A stretch of DNA of 52,413 nucleotides from Chromera velia (lineage: Eukaryota > Sar > Chromeraceae): NCBI GenBank assembly GCA_018398765.1, contig JAHBMJ010005788.1:1-52413 (forward strand), written 5' to 3'. The position numbers were made by a program, and so were the translations under genes. Under the pieces are notes generated by a model. The model ran no database searches, was not told the origin of the DNA, and saw nothing but the letters and a program-made list of their open reading frames with translations. Shown in pieces: positions 22,660 through 46,500 of the stretch. The stretch's first letter is position 1. Every line of letters starts with the position of its first letter.

Positions 22660-24133
22660 GAACTGAGCTGCAATGGCTTGAGAATGGGGAGGAGAGTTGA
22701 AGAACTCTCCATCGACCTCGATGGAGACAAACAGTACTTTGTCATCACCCTGATGACAAAGGAGGACGTTGAACAGCTCTTGGCCCTCCCCATGAATGAG
22801 GAAAGGGGCTTTAGATGTCTGCACGAAATGCCAGACTTGGAAAATCTTCCAGAGAAGAAGTTGAAAGTGGCAGAATCGGACAGTCGCCTCCAAAACAAGT
22901 CAGGCTGCTTGAGTCGTCTTCAGAAATTGTGTCTTTCAAACAATACAAACTATTTTTTGGTTTGTGAGTAAGGCGAATTAAATTTTGTCCCTTCTGAAAG
23001 AGCTCATAAATGGAAGTGACTCAAATTGAAGTATGAAAGGACAGAAGCTTGCCAGAGTAGACTTTCACTCATGCATGTTCTCTTCAATTTCTCTGCAGGA
23101 AGAAGCCGCCGATGGAGGCGCGTCTGTCACTAGGCCCCCACCACCACTCCCTCTGCCTCATCCTCTCCCTCCAGGCAGCCCAACAGCAGCAACAGCAGAA
23201 GTAGTCAAGGAAGGAGGGGCACAGCAGCAGGAGGAAAATGCCGCCACTGAAGAAAACCCGGCGGCAGCAGTAGAAGGAGAGCAAGGGAGGGCACAGGAGG
23301 AGGAGGAAAATGCTGTGACTGGGCCCTCTGAGCCCTCAGGTGAGTACTCTGAGGCTGGCGCAGAGGAAGTCCTGCAGGTAGCCCCACCTACTGTCCCTGC
23401 CGCCCCATCCCACCCCCTTGTACCCCCGCCCCCCATCGGACTCCCAGAAGAAGAAGTAGAGGATCCATATGGCTATGTGCTTCTCACACAATTCTGGTAC
23501 TATCATGTAATCAACGCGATGGTGGCAGAAGTGGAGGGGAAATCAGGAAGGTCTGCCGCCTCCGAGTTCACGGAAGGCAGTTCAAAGTGGATGGTGCACG
23601 TCATCATTGAAATGTACGTGGTTAGACTTGGGGTGAGATATAAGAGGACAGCCAAAGAAGCCTCCGATCTCATTAAGTCCCTCAACAAAACGAAGGTACA
23701 GTACTTCTAGGGGAGGAGCGGGGAGAGGGAGTTTGCCCGGTTGGAATGGCAGCTCCTTCTGAATCAGCGACTAAAGAAAGTCCTCAGCCAGGAGGAATGT
23801 CTCCTCCTTGCCCTTCCTTTCTTTCCGTTCGACCGCCCAGAGTGGTCCAGCATCATGGACGCTGCGCTCAACCTCCTGACGACTAAGAAAGGACTGAAGC
23901 CTGCAGATTTGCAGGCCAGAGGGCAGGTAATGCCTTCGAAGGGGACCGTAGAGCCTGGGCGCAGTTCAATCCTTGCTCTCTTAGGAGACAAGACTGCGAC
24001 CTCAGAGATTGCCATCATCGTGAAGATGTTAGGTCTAGATGGCAGCTATGCAGACCCCGCCAGAGTGCTCATCACGAGCCAGCAGCCCCTGTCCGGGAAC
24101 GTGTCTGACCATCCAGGAAGAGACTGCGCTGAG
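22660..24133 (+). CDS. Uncharacterised multi-exon gene Q, possibly decaying
   Basis: I do not recognise the family. A first exon (acceptor CATGCAG, starts 22660) encodes MGRRVEELSIDLDGDKQYFV ... TKEDVEQLLALPMNEERGF. A second (from 23101 after TCTCTGCAG) has a Pro/Ala/Glu-rich disordered stretch, then DPYGYVLLTQFWYYHVINAM and GVRYKRTAKEASDLIKSLNK. A single TAG at 23708-23710 interrupts the frame. The same frame resumes with EREFARLEWQLLLNQRLKK and QEECLLLALPFFPFDRPEW, and runs to a GTAAAG donor-like site at 24134. Fifteen bases around the stop (23696-23710) begin GT and end AG, and removing them keeps the frame. That is far shorter than a normal intron, so a nonsense mutation is as likely. The first exon resembles the start of the kinase relic just upstream. 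The first-to-second exon splice is not phase-confirmed. Confidence 0.45.
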
Positions 24134-24339
24134 GTAAAGGAAAGGAAAGGAAAGGAGTATAGGATTCGCTTTCCTGCGCCACCTTCAGTGGTTTTTGGAT
24201 GCGTGGGAGGAGCTCTTCGGTTAGTGGTTGCTGCGATGCATGCTAGCATACATGCCAGTTGCCAGCGACCCTCAGGTCTTCACCCAGGGGCAGTTCAGAC
24301 ACGGTATCCGGATTTGTCCATATGTCAGTGAGCATACCG

Positions 24340-26400
24340 CCGTCAGAACTCGACATTCCTGGTGTTAGAGTATATAAGTGAATGAGTCAGTGAGCAAGTA
24401 AGTTATGAGTTTTATACGTGTACTCGTCTCTTTCCCCCCCTTTAAAAAATTTTAATGTTTGGTTGGAAGGAGGGTCCTTGTATGCCGACTGCTATCCTCA
24501 AGGTTTTCAGGGAGGGGCAACTTTTAAATTTCTCCACCTTTTTTTTTTTGCAGACCTATTAGGCTTACATGATTTCTGAAGTTAGATGCACGGACTCTCT
24601 GGATCTAATTTTGCTAAGTCCTTTGCAAATTCACTTAATTTGACGTAAATTGACTAGGTAATCACTGTTAAAATTCATTTGAACTTACGTAAGCTTAGAT
24701 TTGTTTCTAATTTTACTAAAGTCACAGGGTGTGAAAGTCTTAGAATGTCTTAATATATATGATCATTACTATAAAAAATATACTGAAACTATAGTGTGAC
24801 ACAATTCAAATTATAACACAATACCTTTAAAGTTATATACTTAGTCTAGTACCGGTAACACAAATAATTGTATTACAATAGGTGTGATAAAATAATTAGA
24901 ATAACTGAAGTATGATGAAATTATTAGACAAAACTTCAAGTGATCCTAGACTTTCAAAGTGACTTAAAGTCTTCACAGTTGTTGAAGTTTAGACTGTTCT
25001 TGTATATTCCGAGTCACTCACCCTAGCACTCACCTTACTTGCTGACCTAGTCACTGACTCATGCACCTCACTTATTCACTCACTCCCTCACTCCCTCACT
25101 CACTTATTCACTTACTCACTCTGAGTCACTCACTCACTCACTCGATCATTCATTCACTCACCTATAATTACTTACTCAGTCTGACACTCACTCATAATGA
25201 CTTATTCATTCACTCACTCACTCAGTTACTCACTCACTCACTCACTCACTCACTCACTTATCTATACTCATTTGATTCACTCACTCACTCACTCACTTAC
25301 TCATCTCACTCTGAGTCACTCACTCACTCATGCACTCAATCACTCATGCACTTATACGTCACTCACCCACCCACTCACTCACTCACAAACGACGCGTGCC
25401 AAACACGTAGTTACTGTACCCCACGAAGCATGTCAAGCCACGCAAAACACCGTAAACAGGTAATCAATCTATAACCATTTTTTTCATACATAAGTGTGAT
25501 TTAATTAAATTAGTCAAAAGTGTTTAAAATCACAATCATTGTATTACAAATCATTGTGATACAAAAGATTCTAGAAATTCTCATTGTAACACACTATAGT
25601 TCCAGTGTAATAAAAAACATATTTAAAATCAATATAAGGTAAAAACATCTCATTTTATATATGTATAGACATATATGTGTATGTATAAATATGTACATAT
25701 AGATATCTCTCGGTTTGAATAAAATCTAATCCAATCCGAGTCAAAGCATAGACATTATATGCACTTATATATTTAAAAAAAATACTATATTTCGGCTAGC
25801 TCGAATCTAAGATAAATTGAATAAATAAAAAAATCTATATAGAAAAAAGCCACCTCAGTTGAACCTATTATTGTTTATTAATTAATTTGTTCAAAAATGT
25901 ACAAAAGATGCACAAAAATAGCTACCAATGCAATAAAAAATATATGTTTTTTATATATACTATAGGATATCTAATAAATTCAGTATATTAAAGTGTAAAA
26001 TTTTTGTTTGGCATAAAGAAATATACAAAGTTGAAGCCAGAAATGTAATGCGGCGTGCAATATTTCATTTCTGTATATAGGATACATTTTGATATGAAAT
26101 GCTGAAAGTTGTGGACTTTTTATTCTCAAGGCGTATGGCGTGGCCAAAGAGACTGCAAGAAAGCTCTGAAAGCTGAATGTGCCCTAGAATGTGCCCCCAA
26201 ACACAATCCAGCTCTTACAAAGCAACGAAAAACTGCAGGCTCTTTGAAAGGGTTCTCTTTGGATTCCGTTTTTACTTCCCCAGTAGTGATGGCTTTTGCA
26301 TTAAGAGCAGGTCGACGCACAATGAACGCTCTGCAAGTGAGCGGTGCTCGAACGCACGCCTGTCCAAGCGACCATACGAGCACCACACGAGACGGGTGCC
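24340..26400. other. AT-rich intergenic desert
   Basis: Very AT-rich, with many short TATA and AAATT motifs and no coding-like frame other than microsatellite artefacts. Confidence 0.6.
25050..25395. repeat. (ACTC)n microsatellite, interrupted
   Basis: About 345 bases consist of ACTC/TCAC tetranucleotides with scattered substitutions. The His/Ser/Leu/Thr-only open frame across it is an artefact of the repeat. Confidence 0.9.
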
Positions 26401-26420
26401 GGTTTGCATGGACAAATCCT

Positions 26421-38990
<12,570 letters not shown>

Positions 38991-39115
38991 TCTTCTCTGT
39001 GTTCCTTCACTGTCCAGTCCCGAGATGGACTGGAAGATTGTGCGTTGACCTGTTCGGGGCCACCCTGCGCGCATATGAGGTCGAAAATGCAGATAGATAC
39101 ATTTAGGTACATGAG

Positions 39116-39677
39116 AATGCATGCATGGACAGCGCCAGAAGAATCTCAAAGCATGCCAAAGCTGGGTCCAAAGGTTTCATGCAGGGGCAAACAAAGACAG
39201 CAGAAGTATGGGTGACCATACGAAGATGGAGTAAAGGCGAGGGAGGGCTGCATGGGAATTGTCTGTAGAAGCACTTTTGTTTCTTGTTGCAGTTGCATTT
39301 TGTGCGAAGAATGCTGCCATGATTCGCGAGAGAAGCACTTACCTTCTTTTCAGGCCGTCACTGTACTTCTGTCACTTGTTGCTGAGTTCTCTGGTGCCCT
39401 GAAAAGCCGCAAAATCAGTCCGGATCGGCAGTACTTGGATCCATTGCACGTCTGATGAGAAGGTCAACGTGGTACGGGCTCAACAAACTTCGGCACCTGC
39501 ATGTATCTTTGCGTGTGTCACTCGACTCCTGCGCAGACTTATGGATGTCCCCAGCCTCTGCAGTCAGATTCCTCTTTTGTCAATGAGCTGTCCGGACAGG
39601 TTGCCCTTCAGGTTCAACCTGGGTTCGTCAACTGCCTGGCTGCAGTTATTGACTGAAGTACGGCCGAGGAGTCGACC

Positions 39678-39709
<32 letters not shown>

Positions 39710-39767
39710 TCTGTACCGCGTTTATATATACCGCGTTCGTATCGGTATCATGCATGCATGCATGCAT
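39116..39767. promoter_or_regulatory. TGCATGCA palindromes and (TA)n tract in a divergent intergenic region
   Basis: ATGCATGCAT occurs near 39117-39126, a TA run at 39680-39705, and a perfect 18-bp palindrome ATGCATGCATGCATGCAT at 39750-39767. They lie between the minus-strand fusion gene start (38990) and the plus-strand candidate start at 40066. A shared bidirectional promoter is inferred. Confidence 0.4.
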
Positions 39768-40065
39768 CCTGTCGAATTATTCATAAAATTCATGCATGGA
39801 AAGTCACTGTATTGCCACAATTCCGAAGAGCTAGGGGATCCGACGAAAACTCCTTTTGCCACAGGCAGACATCCCTCTTCCTGTCGGCACTTGGCAGATC
39901 AGTCACTATTATCATATCATTCATGTGTGTGTAATCCCGGACCACACGCAGGCAGCACGACTTACAGCGAAGTTTCAGAGAGCCAACGCATGTCTGAGTG
40001 CTCAGAAGAGACGGCCACATATCCTGTCCATTGAATTCTTTCGAGTCACACAAAGTGAGAAGCGA

Positions 40066-41125
40066 ATGAGGGTCCTTGTTGTCTTCTTCAGCCTTTGTAT
40101 CCTCACTTGGAGATGTACTGGCCTCTCTACCTCTTCAGACAGTTTCCTGCAGCAAAGGGAAATGGAGGCACAGACAGAGACAGAGAAAGTATCCAAGAGG
40201 ATGCTCAGGAGAAACATGGCCTCTCCAGCGGTTCTTTGCTGTGCCTGTCAGACAAAAGGGAAAGAGAGAACAGAGTTCAACAAGCGTGCCATAGCGAGCC
40301 GGTGAGCTGTAACACTTTTGTCGGATAGAACCAGTTTGGAAGCGAATCAGAAAAGTCAGGTCGCGCGATTTGCGCGCAGAAGACAGGCAGTTGGACGCAT
40401 TGGAACCGCGAGAAACTTTCGATGACCTGAAAAATCGAGTACCTCTCTTGGGATGGGCGTCTGATCCTTGAATCATTCAGCTCTTTGCATAAGTGCCAAT
40501 CAAAAGAGGCAAGGCCGTGTCAGATCTTTGCATCATCCATGCAGACCCTTCGGCCCCTCGCTGCCGTTTGTCTTCTTTGCCTGCCAAAAAGCGTTTTGTC
40601 AAATGTTTTTTACGACTTTGTGGTAGTCAAGATTGGACACGCGTCTGTTGTGCACGAATGACTCTCGAATTCATTTTTTCAAAAGAGGAACACAATTATT
40701 CCCTTCGTGAAACAATAAAGGAATCTGAATGGAAATCGAATGTGGGCGTCCCAATTAAGAGTCAAGAGGAACTTTTTTGTGTGTTTCTTTCACACTCCAT
40801 CCCTCAAAGGCTCTTCCTGATCATTTGCTTTGGTCTACATGCATCTCTACGCATCTTTGTCTGCGTGCATGTATGCACAAATAGAAAGTCAGATGTATTT
40901 TGGCGATCCGGTCTGCAGGTGGGTAAACTTCGAGGAGCTTGTTGGAAAGGGGAAAGAATGTCCGAAGGGCCGCTTCGAGGGGATTGGGTTCAGCTGGACA
41001 CCTTCGTGAGTCATTTTTGTCTGTCCCCATTTTCTCCTTGCGTCCTTCCTTGCTTCCTCCCTCCCTCTTTTTCCAGCTTCTTTCCTTCACTGTCTATCAC
41101 TCAAGACGCCTTCCGCTGCAAATAG
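40066..41125 (+). CDS. Possible small secreted protein gene (R), model incomplete
   Basis: An ATG at 40066 encodes MRVLVVFFSLCILTWRCTGL, a convincing signal peptide, followed by a polar stretch (SSDSFLQQREMEAQTETEKV). Downstream, two phase-consistent pieces look like the end of a gene. One is 40919-41005 (acceptor CTGCAG, donor GTGAGT), encoding WVNFEELVGKGKECPKGRFE then GIGFSWTP. The other is 41077-41125 (acceptor TTCCAG), encoding FFPSLSITQDAFRCK and a stop. The middle exon or exons were not resolved, so joining these parts into one gene is inference. No family is recognised. Confidence 0.33.
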
Positions 41126-43521
41126 ATGAGGCGGAGGGTTATATAAAATGAAGTGGGAAATTGGAGTAAGAGAAGTGAGGAAGAAGAAAAGAGCGATGAA
41201 GTTTACGGGGGCTCCTCTTGCAGCATACCCTTTCACTTGAATTGTTCATCTGCTCAGCGACATTCTCTATGATGCTTGAAAACAGATTTGACATTCACTT
41301 CCATTTCTATTTACGTATCCTTGCATTAACATCATTTCTATGTATGTATCCTTGCATCAGAAGATTGTATGCATCGGACACACGCTGTTAAGCGGAAATG
41401 CTCTCAGCATCTAGACAGAATCAACATGTCGATCTTGCTTTTCTAATACATCTGTGCTTGCTTGCGCGCCTCTCTCGCTATAACATGCATTGCAAGCCCA
41501 GAATTCATGATATACACATGATGTCTACCCGTTGGAAAGAGATGAGCCCTATCGACCGATTCCCTTAATTGCAGCAAGCGGGACATTTCAGACTTTCCTC
41601 TAAAAATTGATCACTGCGAGACAATCACCTTGGCTTCCTCTTCACCTCATGGTCAGCCCTCTGTCATGCGACAAAAACAGTACGGAGTAGCAACACGGAG
41701 AAAGAGTGTGTGTTCACAAGACACACTCGGCCGATGTGCCAGATTTTTATTCTCTTGCAGAGAACCAAGGCAAGGGGCTGGGGTCCGTAGATGTCATCGT
41801 TTGTTCACATGTTGACCGCCATGTTGAGTGACAGCATTCAATGCTTCTTTTTTTGGGTGCCTGCCTTCTCTTCTGTGTGTCAGAATGAATCTGCACTGAT
41901 GACTTCTTTGAAAAAACCTTTCTCTGTTCTTCAATTTTTTTTAAAAAAAATTTTGGTCGATGATAGACAAGGCAAATTTAACGTTTTCTGTTCGTTCTGA
42001 TTTGTTGACGTACTAATATTATTAAATTGCGCATTTTGTCATTTTGTTTGCAGACAAATGTAGTTGGCAGCTATCGATTGCCTCAGCATACTATAAGTGA
42101 GATCGTGGACTACTTAAAAAAAAAAAAAAGAAGAAGAAGAAAAAATGGGGTTCTTTTTCTTATCAGCTACTGGGTAATGGGATCAAAGTTTAAGTTTTTT
42201 CGCGTTTTCAAACGTGGATTAATTCTTATGCAGAATGGAACTCAACGTTGTAAAATTGAACCAGTAAGATTGATTTAATGATTGATCAATTTATTTATTT
42301 AGTTTAAGTTGGTTAAAACCGGTGTCACCCCGGGCCGATGATATGAGTTTACAACTATAAAAAGCTAGCTAAAAAGTAGAAAGAACACTGCTAAATTTAG
42401 CAGTAACTCGGAACAACCAATCATCAAAGAAATATATATTGGCTCCAATTCAAATTTGTATACAACAAAACGTGAAGTAGTTATGCAGTACAGTTACGGT
42501 ATTTAAATCTGGCCCGGTTTGTTTCAAAATTGTTTAATAGATTATAATAGATTAATAGATCAATTAAAGAATCCAAAGTTCATTTCACTTTATATACTGG
42601 CTATAGTAACATTAATTTATATATATATATATATATATATATAGTGCTTTAACTATTTTTTAATATCATTTCAATGATTTTACTTGTGATTTCATTACGA
42701 TTATCATCCCTTTGATCATCACTGTATATGCTATCGCCATCGGCCCACTGTATGCATGGCCTATATATTTAAGCCTAGATTTAAGCGTCCACCGTTTAGG
42801 CTATGGTTTAGCAAGTCAGTACCTAGGTCAGTACAAGCAGAGCAGGTTTTAACTTAATTAAGATTAAGAATCAGATTATTTAAGATCAACTCGAATTGCA
42901 AACTAGAATGCAAGATTAGTTCAGATTCAACTTCAGACAAATTAAATGCCGATAATACTTTTACAACAATTGAATGATCAATTAAATAATAATCTAAATA
43001 AGAATCGGAAATCAAGTAACGTGAAGCGATCATCGATAAAAATAACTAGAAAAATAATGTGTATTTTCATGTGAATTGAATGATATTCTTGTTTAAAAGT
43101 TTGTTACATTTAGTGTTTGTTGGTAACTGTGTTTTAGGGGCATCAACTTTTGATAAAGACCAGCTTTTGATTTTTCAAGTTTGCAACCCAATTGCAGGTC
43201 TGGACTTTGACGTGCCAGTGTGCTGAATTAAGTTGGGACATTCGACGTTCGCAAATTGCGAGGGGACAGTGAAAAAGCCTCGCAGACTAGTTGCAGTGCC
43301 CAGTACTCTTTGAAGTTAAAGTCTCTGTTTCCGTGTACGTAACTGCGTGGCGTGAGGACATGCTTTATTTCTCAAAAATCTAGAGGCTATTAAGAAAGCA
43401 CTGCAGACGGTTCAATTGCGCCACGATTTTTCTTCTTCCTTTCCGCGGCTATGATGTTCCTGTGCAAATCCTTGCATGTGTCTGAGTCTCCTCAGCGTCC
43501 TGAATTCCATCATGTGTGTGT
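41126..43521. other. AT-rich intergenic region
   Basis: From about 41240 to 43200 the DNA is AT-rich, with a (TA)n run near 42618-42644 and a short palindrome CTGCTAAATTTAGCAG near 42389. No coding-like frame longer than about 80 residues is convincing. It lies between the candidate gene R and the 3' end of gene P. Confidence 0.55.
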
Positions 43522-46500
43522 CTATCGACCCATGGGGGGGGATCCGGCAGATCGTCCCAGAGGCGGTCCGGGGGGGTGCGGGGGCCTCATTCCCGCGGGT
43601 GGGGTGTGATGCAGTGGCATCATATGAGGACGTGGGGGTGGAACGCCCGCAGGCGGGGGACCGGGGGAGACACCACTTTGAAGCCCCCAGCCTTGTGAGG
43701 CCCCGAAAGGCGGATTGACGTGTGGGAGCACGAAGGTTTGGGCTCTGGCCAGAGGGGGAGAGGGGGCGGCACCGCTTTGTTGTCTCAGAAAATTCGTAGA
43801 GGCCGATGGACGAAATCCAGGTCCTGCAGTCGCCTCGGGTTGAGGCATGTGTTGCTTCTGTGACTGAAGCATGCCGTCCGGGGCTGGGGGTGACAAAGAA
43901 TGCTGACTTTCAGGACGGCGGTGCCACGGAGGGGGGGCCCCGGCAGGATGCACAGCCATCGGATGCACAGGCGAGCCGGGGCCCATGGGCCTGGCTGCAA
44001 AGGGAGGACGGTGCCCGGGGGGAACAAAAGGAGGTCTTGTTGCATGGGCATGGAACGAGTGGTGCATCTGTTGTTGCATGTTTTTGCCTTCGTGTGTGGA
44101 TGCAGTCAGTGTCTGCGGTCGAGGTTGTGGTTCTTCTTTGAACGATACAGGGGGTCTCGTTGTTTTCGTCTGGCTGCTTTCAGTTTGGGTCTCTGGGCGC
44201 TTCCCCTCTCCTTCACCCACTCCTGGTTGCATCGCAGTCGGAGGGAAACGAGAAAGGGAATGTCCCCACGAAGTTCCCACGTTCATTGGGGGCCGGGGAC
44301 CCGGAATCGGGGGCCCAAAGAAAGCGGCACCCCGGGTGAACATCATGCCGGGGGGCCCCGGCGGTGATCCTGGGGGAGAGTGGAGTGGGCCCGACAGCGG
44401 AAGAGGACCATTGGGCCCCGGCATTGCTGGCAGACCCGCTCCTGGAGGAGGAACAAATTGCGGGGCCTCTGTGGCCTTCGGTGGGGAGAGGGGGGGTTCC
44501 ATTTGGTCTGCGGGAGTGGGCCCGTCAGTGCCTGGGTCCTGCCCCTGTTGCACGGTACCCTCCAGTTCTCCGCTGTCTGCCTTGAGGGGAGTCTCGTCTG
44601 CCGGAGGTGAATTGGCCTCAGGTGCAGAGGCAACGTCTGGTTTGGGAGCAGTAGGATTGGGATCTTGAGGAGTGTGTTGGGTCGGGTGAGAAAGGCCATA
44701 CTTGTCTGCCACAGAGACGGGGCCGGCAGGTGTATTTGGGAGGCCAATAAAGTCCTGAGATGATCCGTGATGTTGCTGTGCGAGGTGCTCGGGGTTCTGC
44801 TGAAGGTGGGGCTTTGCTCTTACAGGGGGAGAGGCGTCGGGTTCGGGCTCTGCTGCAGACGAATGTCTTTTGGGACCGGCATTTTCTCCTACAGGGTGTA
44901 CTGCATGCTCAATGTCGCTTGCGATTGCTCCGACAAATTTGTGGGTTGTTACCTCAACTTGAGAGGACCCATGTGGTGGGAAGACCTTCTCTGCCCCCGG
45001 AGTTTGGACGGCAGGGGTGACTTCTTTTTGCTTTTCAACGCCAATCTGTCCCTCCACTGCAGCGCTCAGAGACGGCATGCGGTTGGTTAGCTCGGCCTGT
45101 GCCCGAAGTACCGGCACCTCTTCCTGCAGCCTCCCTCCTCCAAGGGCCCCCCTTCCCCCATCAACCACTGGTGGCTTCATTTCAAACTCCGTGTCCTGTC
45201 CTCCTGGCTGTCGGATGACCACGTCCTGCATTTGCAGACGCTCCTGTGTCCCTGCGAAGGGCATGGCAGCGAAGGGGGCGAGGACTGCGGAGGGCAGAGC
45301 CTTCTGCTGGGGGGGGGAGGGGGGAGCGGGGTCCTCTGCACGCGACCCTCCGGGGGGGGTGCGCTTCTGCAAGCAGGATGAGGGGAGGGGAAACGACAGG
45401 GATCATGGGTCATTGCAAATATATATGTAGGATGAAGGTTTGTGTCTGTGCATTTGTCTTGTCATGCAGAGGTGATGCGAAGACGTCATAGTCGAGTAGA
45501 AAAAGACAGGCTCTGTTGAATCACAGGGGGGAACGGAGAAGCAGGGAGAAGCAACCGATTTGTTTGCGTGTTTTTTCGGTTGTGATTTCTTCCCTTTTTT
45601 CTGACTCCTGGTCCATCTGCATGTTTCATCAAGGCAGCAAATAGGTCCCCATGTACCGTCCCACAGAACCCAAACAAAAAAGAGACTGACCCGCTCTCTC
45701 TCTGCACTAGTGGTACTGCCGGCGACGGCAGTGACGCTCCCATTTGCTGCACTGTTCTGTCTTTTCGAGTTGGAGTACACGAAGAGTCTCTCTTCTGTGC
45801 TGATTGCACTCCTCATCTGTCTGGGCAATTCCTCTGCCGGGGGACTCGCACTCGCACTCACCACGGAGCCTCGTTGGTTGACGGCTGCAGCAGGGACCGG
45901 TCTGTCCTGCATAGCCTCTGCTGCTTGGTAGAGAACGTGCGTGCCATCCAAGGAGGGCGTGACATCTCTTCGGGCTGTAGGCTGCTGGCGGGCTTGGGAG
46001 AGAGAGGGGGGTGCGGCTGTGTTTGGGAATTCAGTGGATTCCTCGACCTTCCCACTGGAAGGTTGGTGGATCTGCGGTCCTCGTCCGATTCCGCTTTCGT
46101 TTTGGTGGTCGTGTTTGGAAGACTGTCGGGAGACGGGCACAGAGAGACTTGGGGGGTCCATAGCGGGGGACTGGGAACGCCTGGGTCGGAACATCGGCTG
46201 GGTGCGGGAAGACGCTCCTTGTTGTGCTTGGGCCTGAAGGATGATAAGGGAAGAGGAAAGTATTTGTATGATATCCGGGAGAGAATATGGGACTCTTGAT
46301 AGTTGTGTAAGGAAAGGAAGGCATTAATCATAGGACTACTTCTCAAACCATGCAGACAGTGAGGGCATTTAACCGGACAACAGAACGGGAAGAGGCACTG
46401 TTTTCTTCATGTCGCCTGACTTAAATCTTTCAGACTGCTTGAATTTGCCTTTCTCTCTGCCATAAACAGACAGCCGTTTCCTCAATCTGATCATTCTAAG

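Noticed and set aside
25061..25474. His/Ser/Leu/Thr-rich frame that looks like a repeat protein
   Set aside because: It is encoded entirely by an interrupted ACTC microsatellite.
39463..39786. Small plus-strand frame before gene R
   Set aside because: It runs through the (TA)n tract and the TGCATGCA palindrome and has no coding character elsewhere.
43516..45020. Several plus-strand Gly/Arg/Trp-rich frames
   Set aside because: They are antisense shadows of the proline-rich exons of gene P.
43522..45366. Collagen- or formin-like identity for the Pro/Gly-rich C-terminus of gene P
   Set aside because: There is no regular Gly-x-y periodicity and no FH2-like region, so composition alone does not support either.
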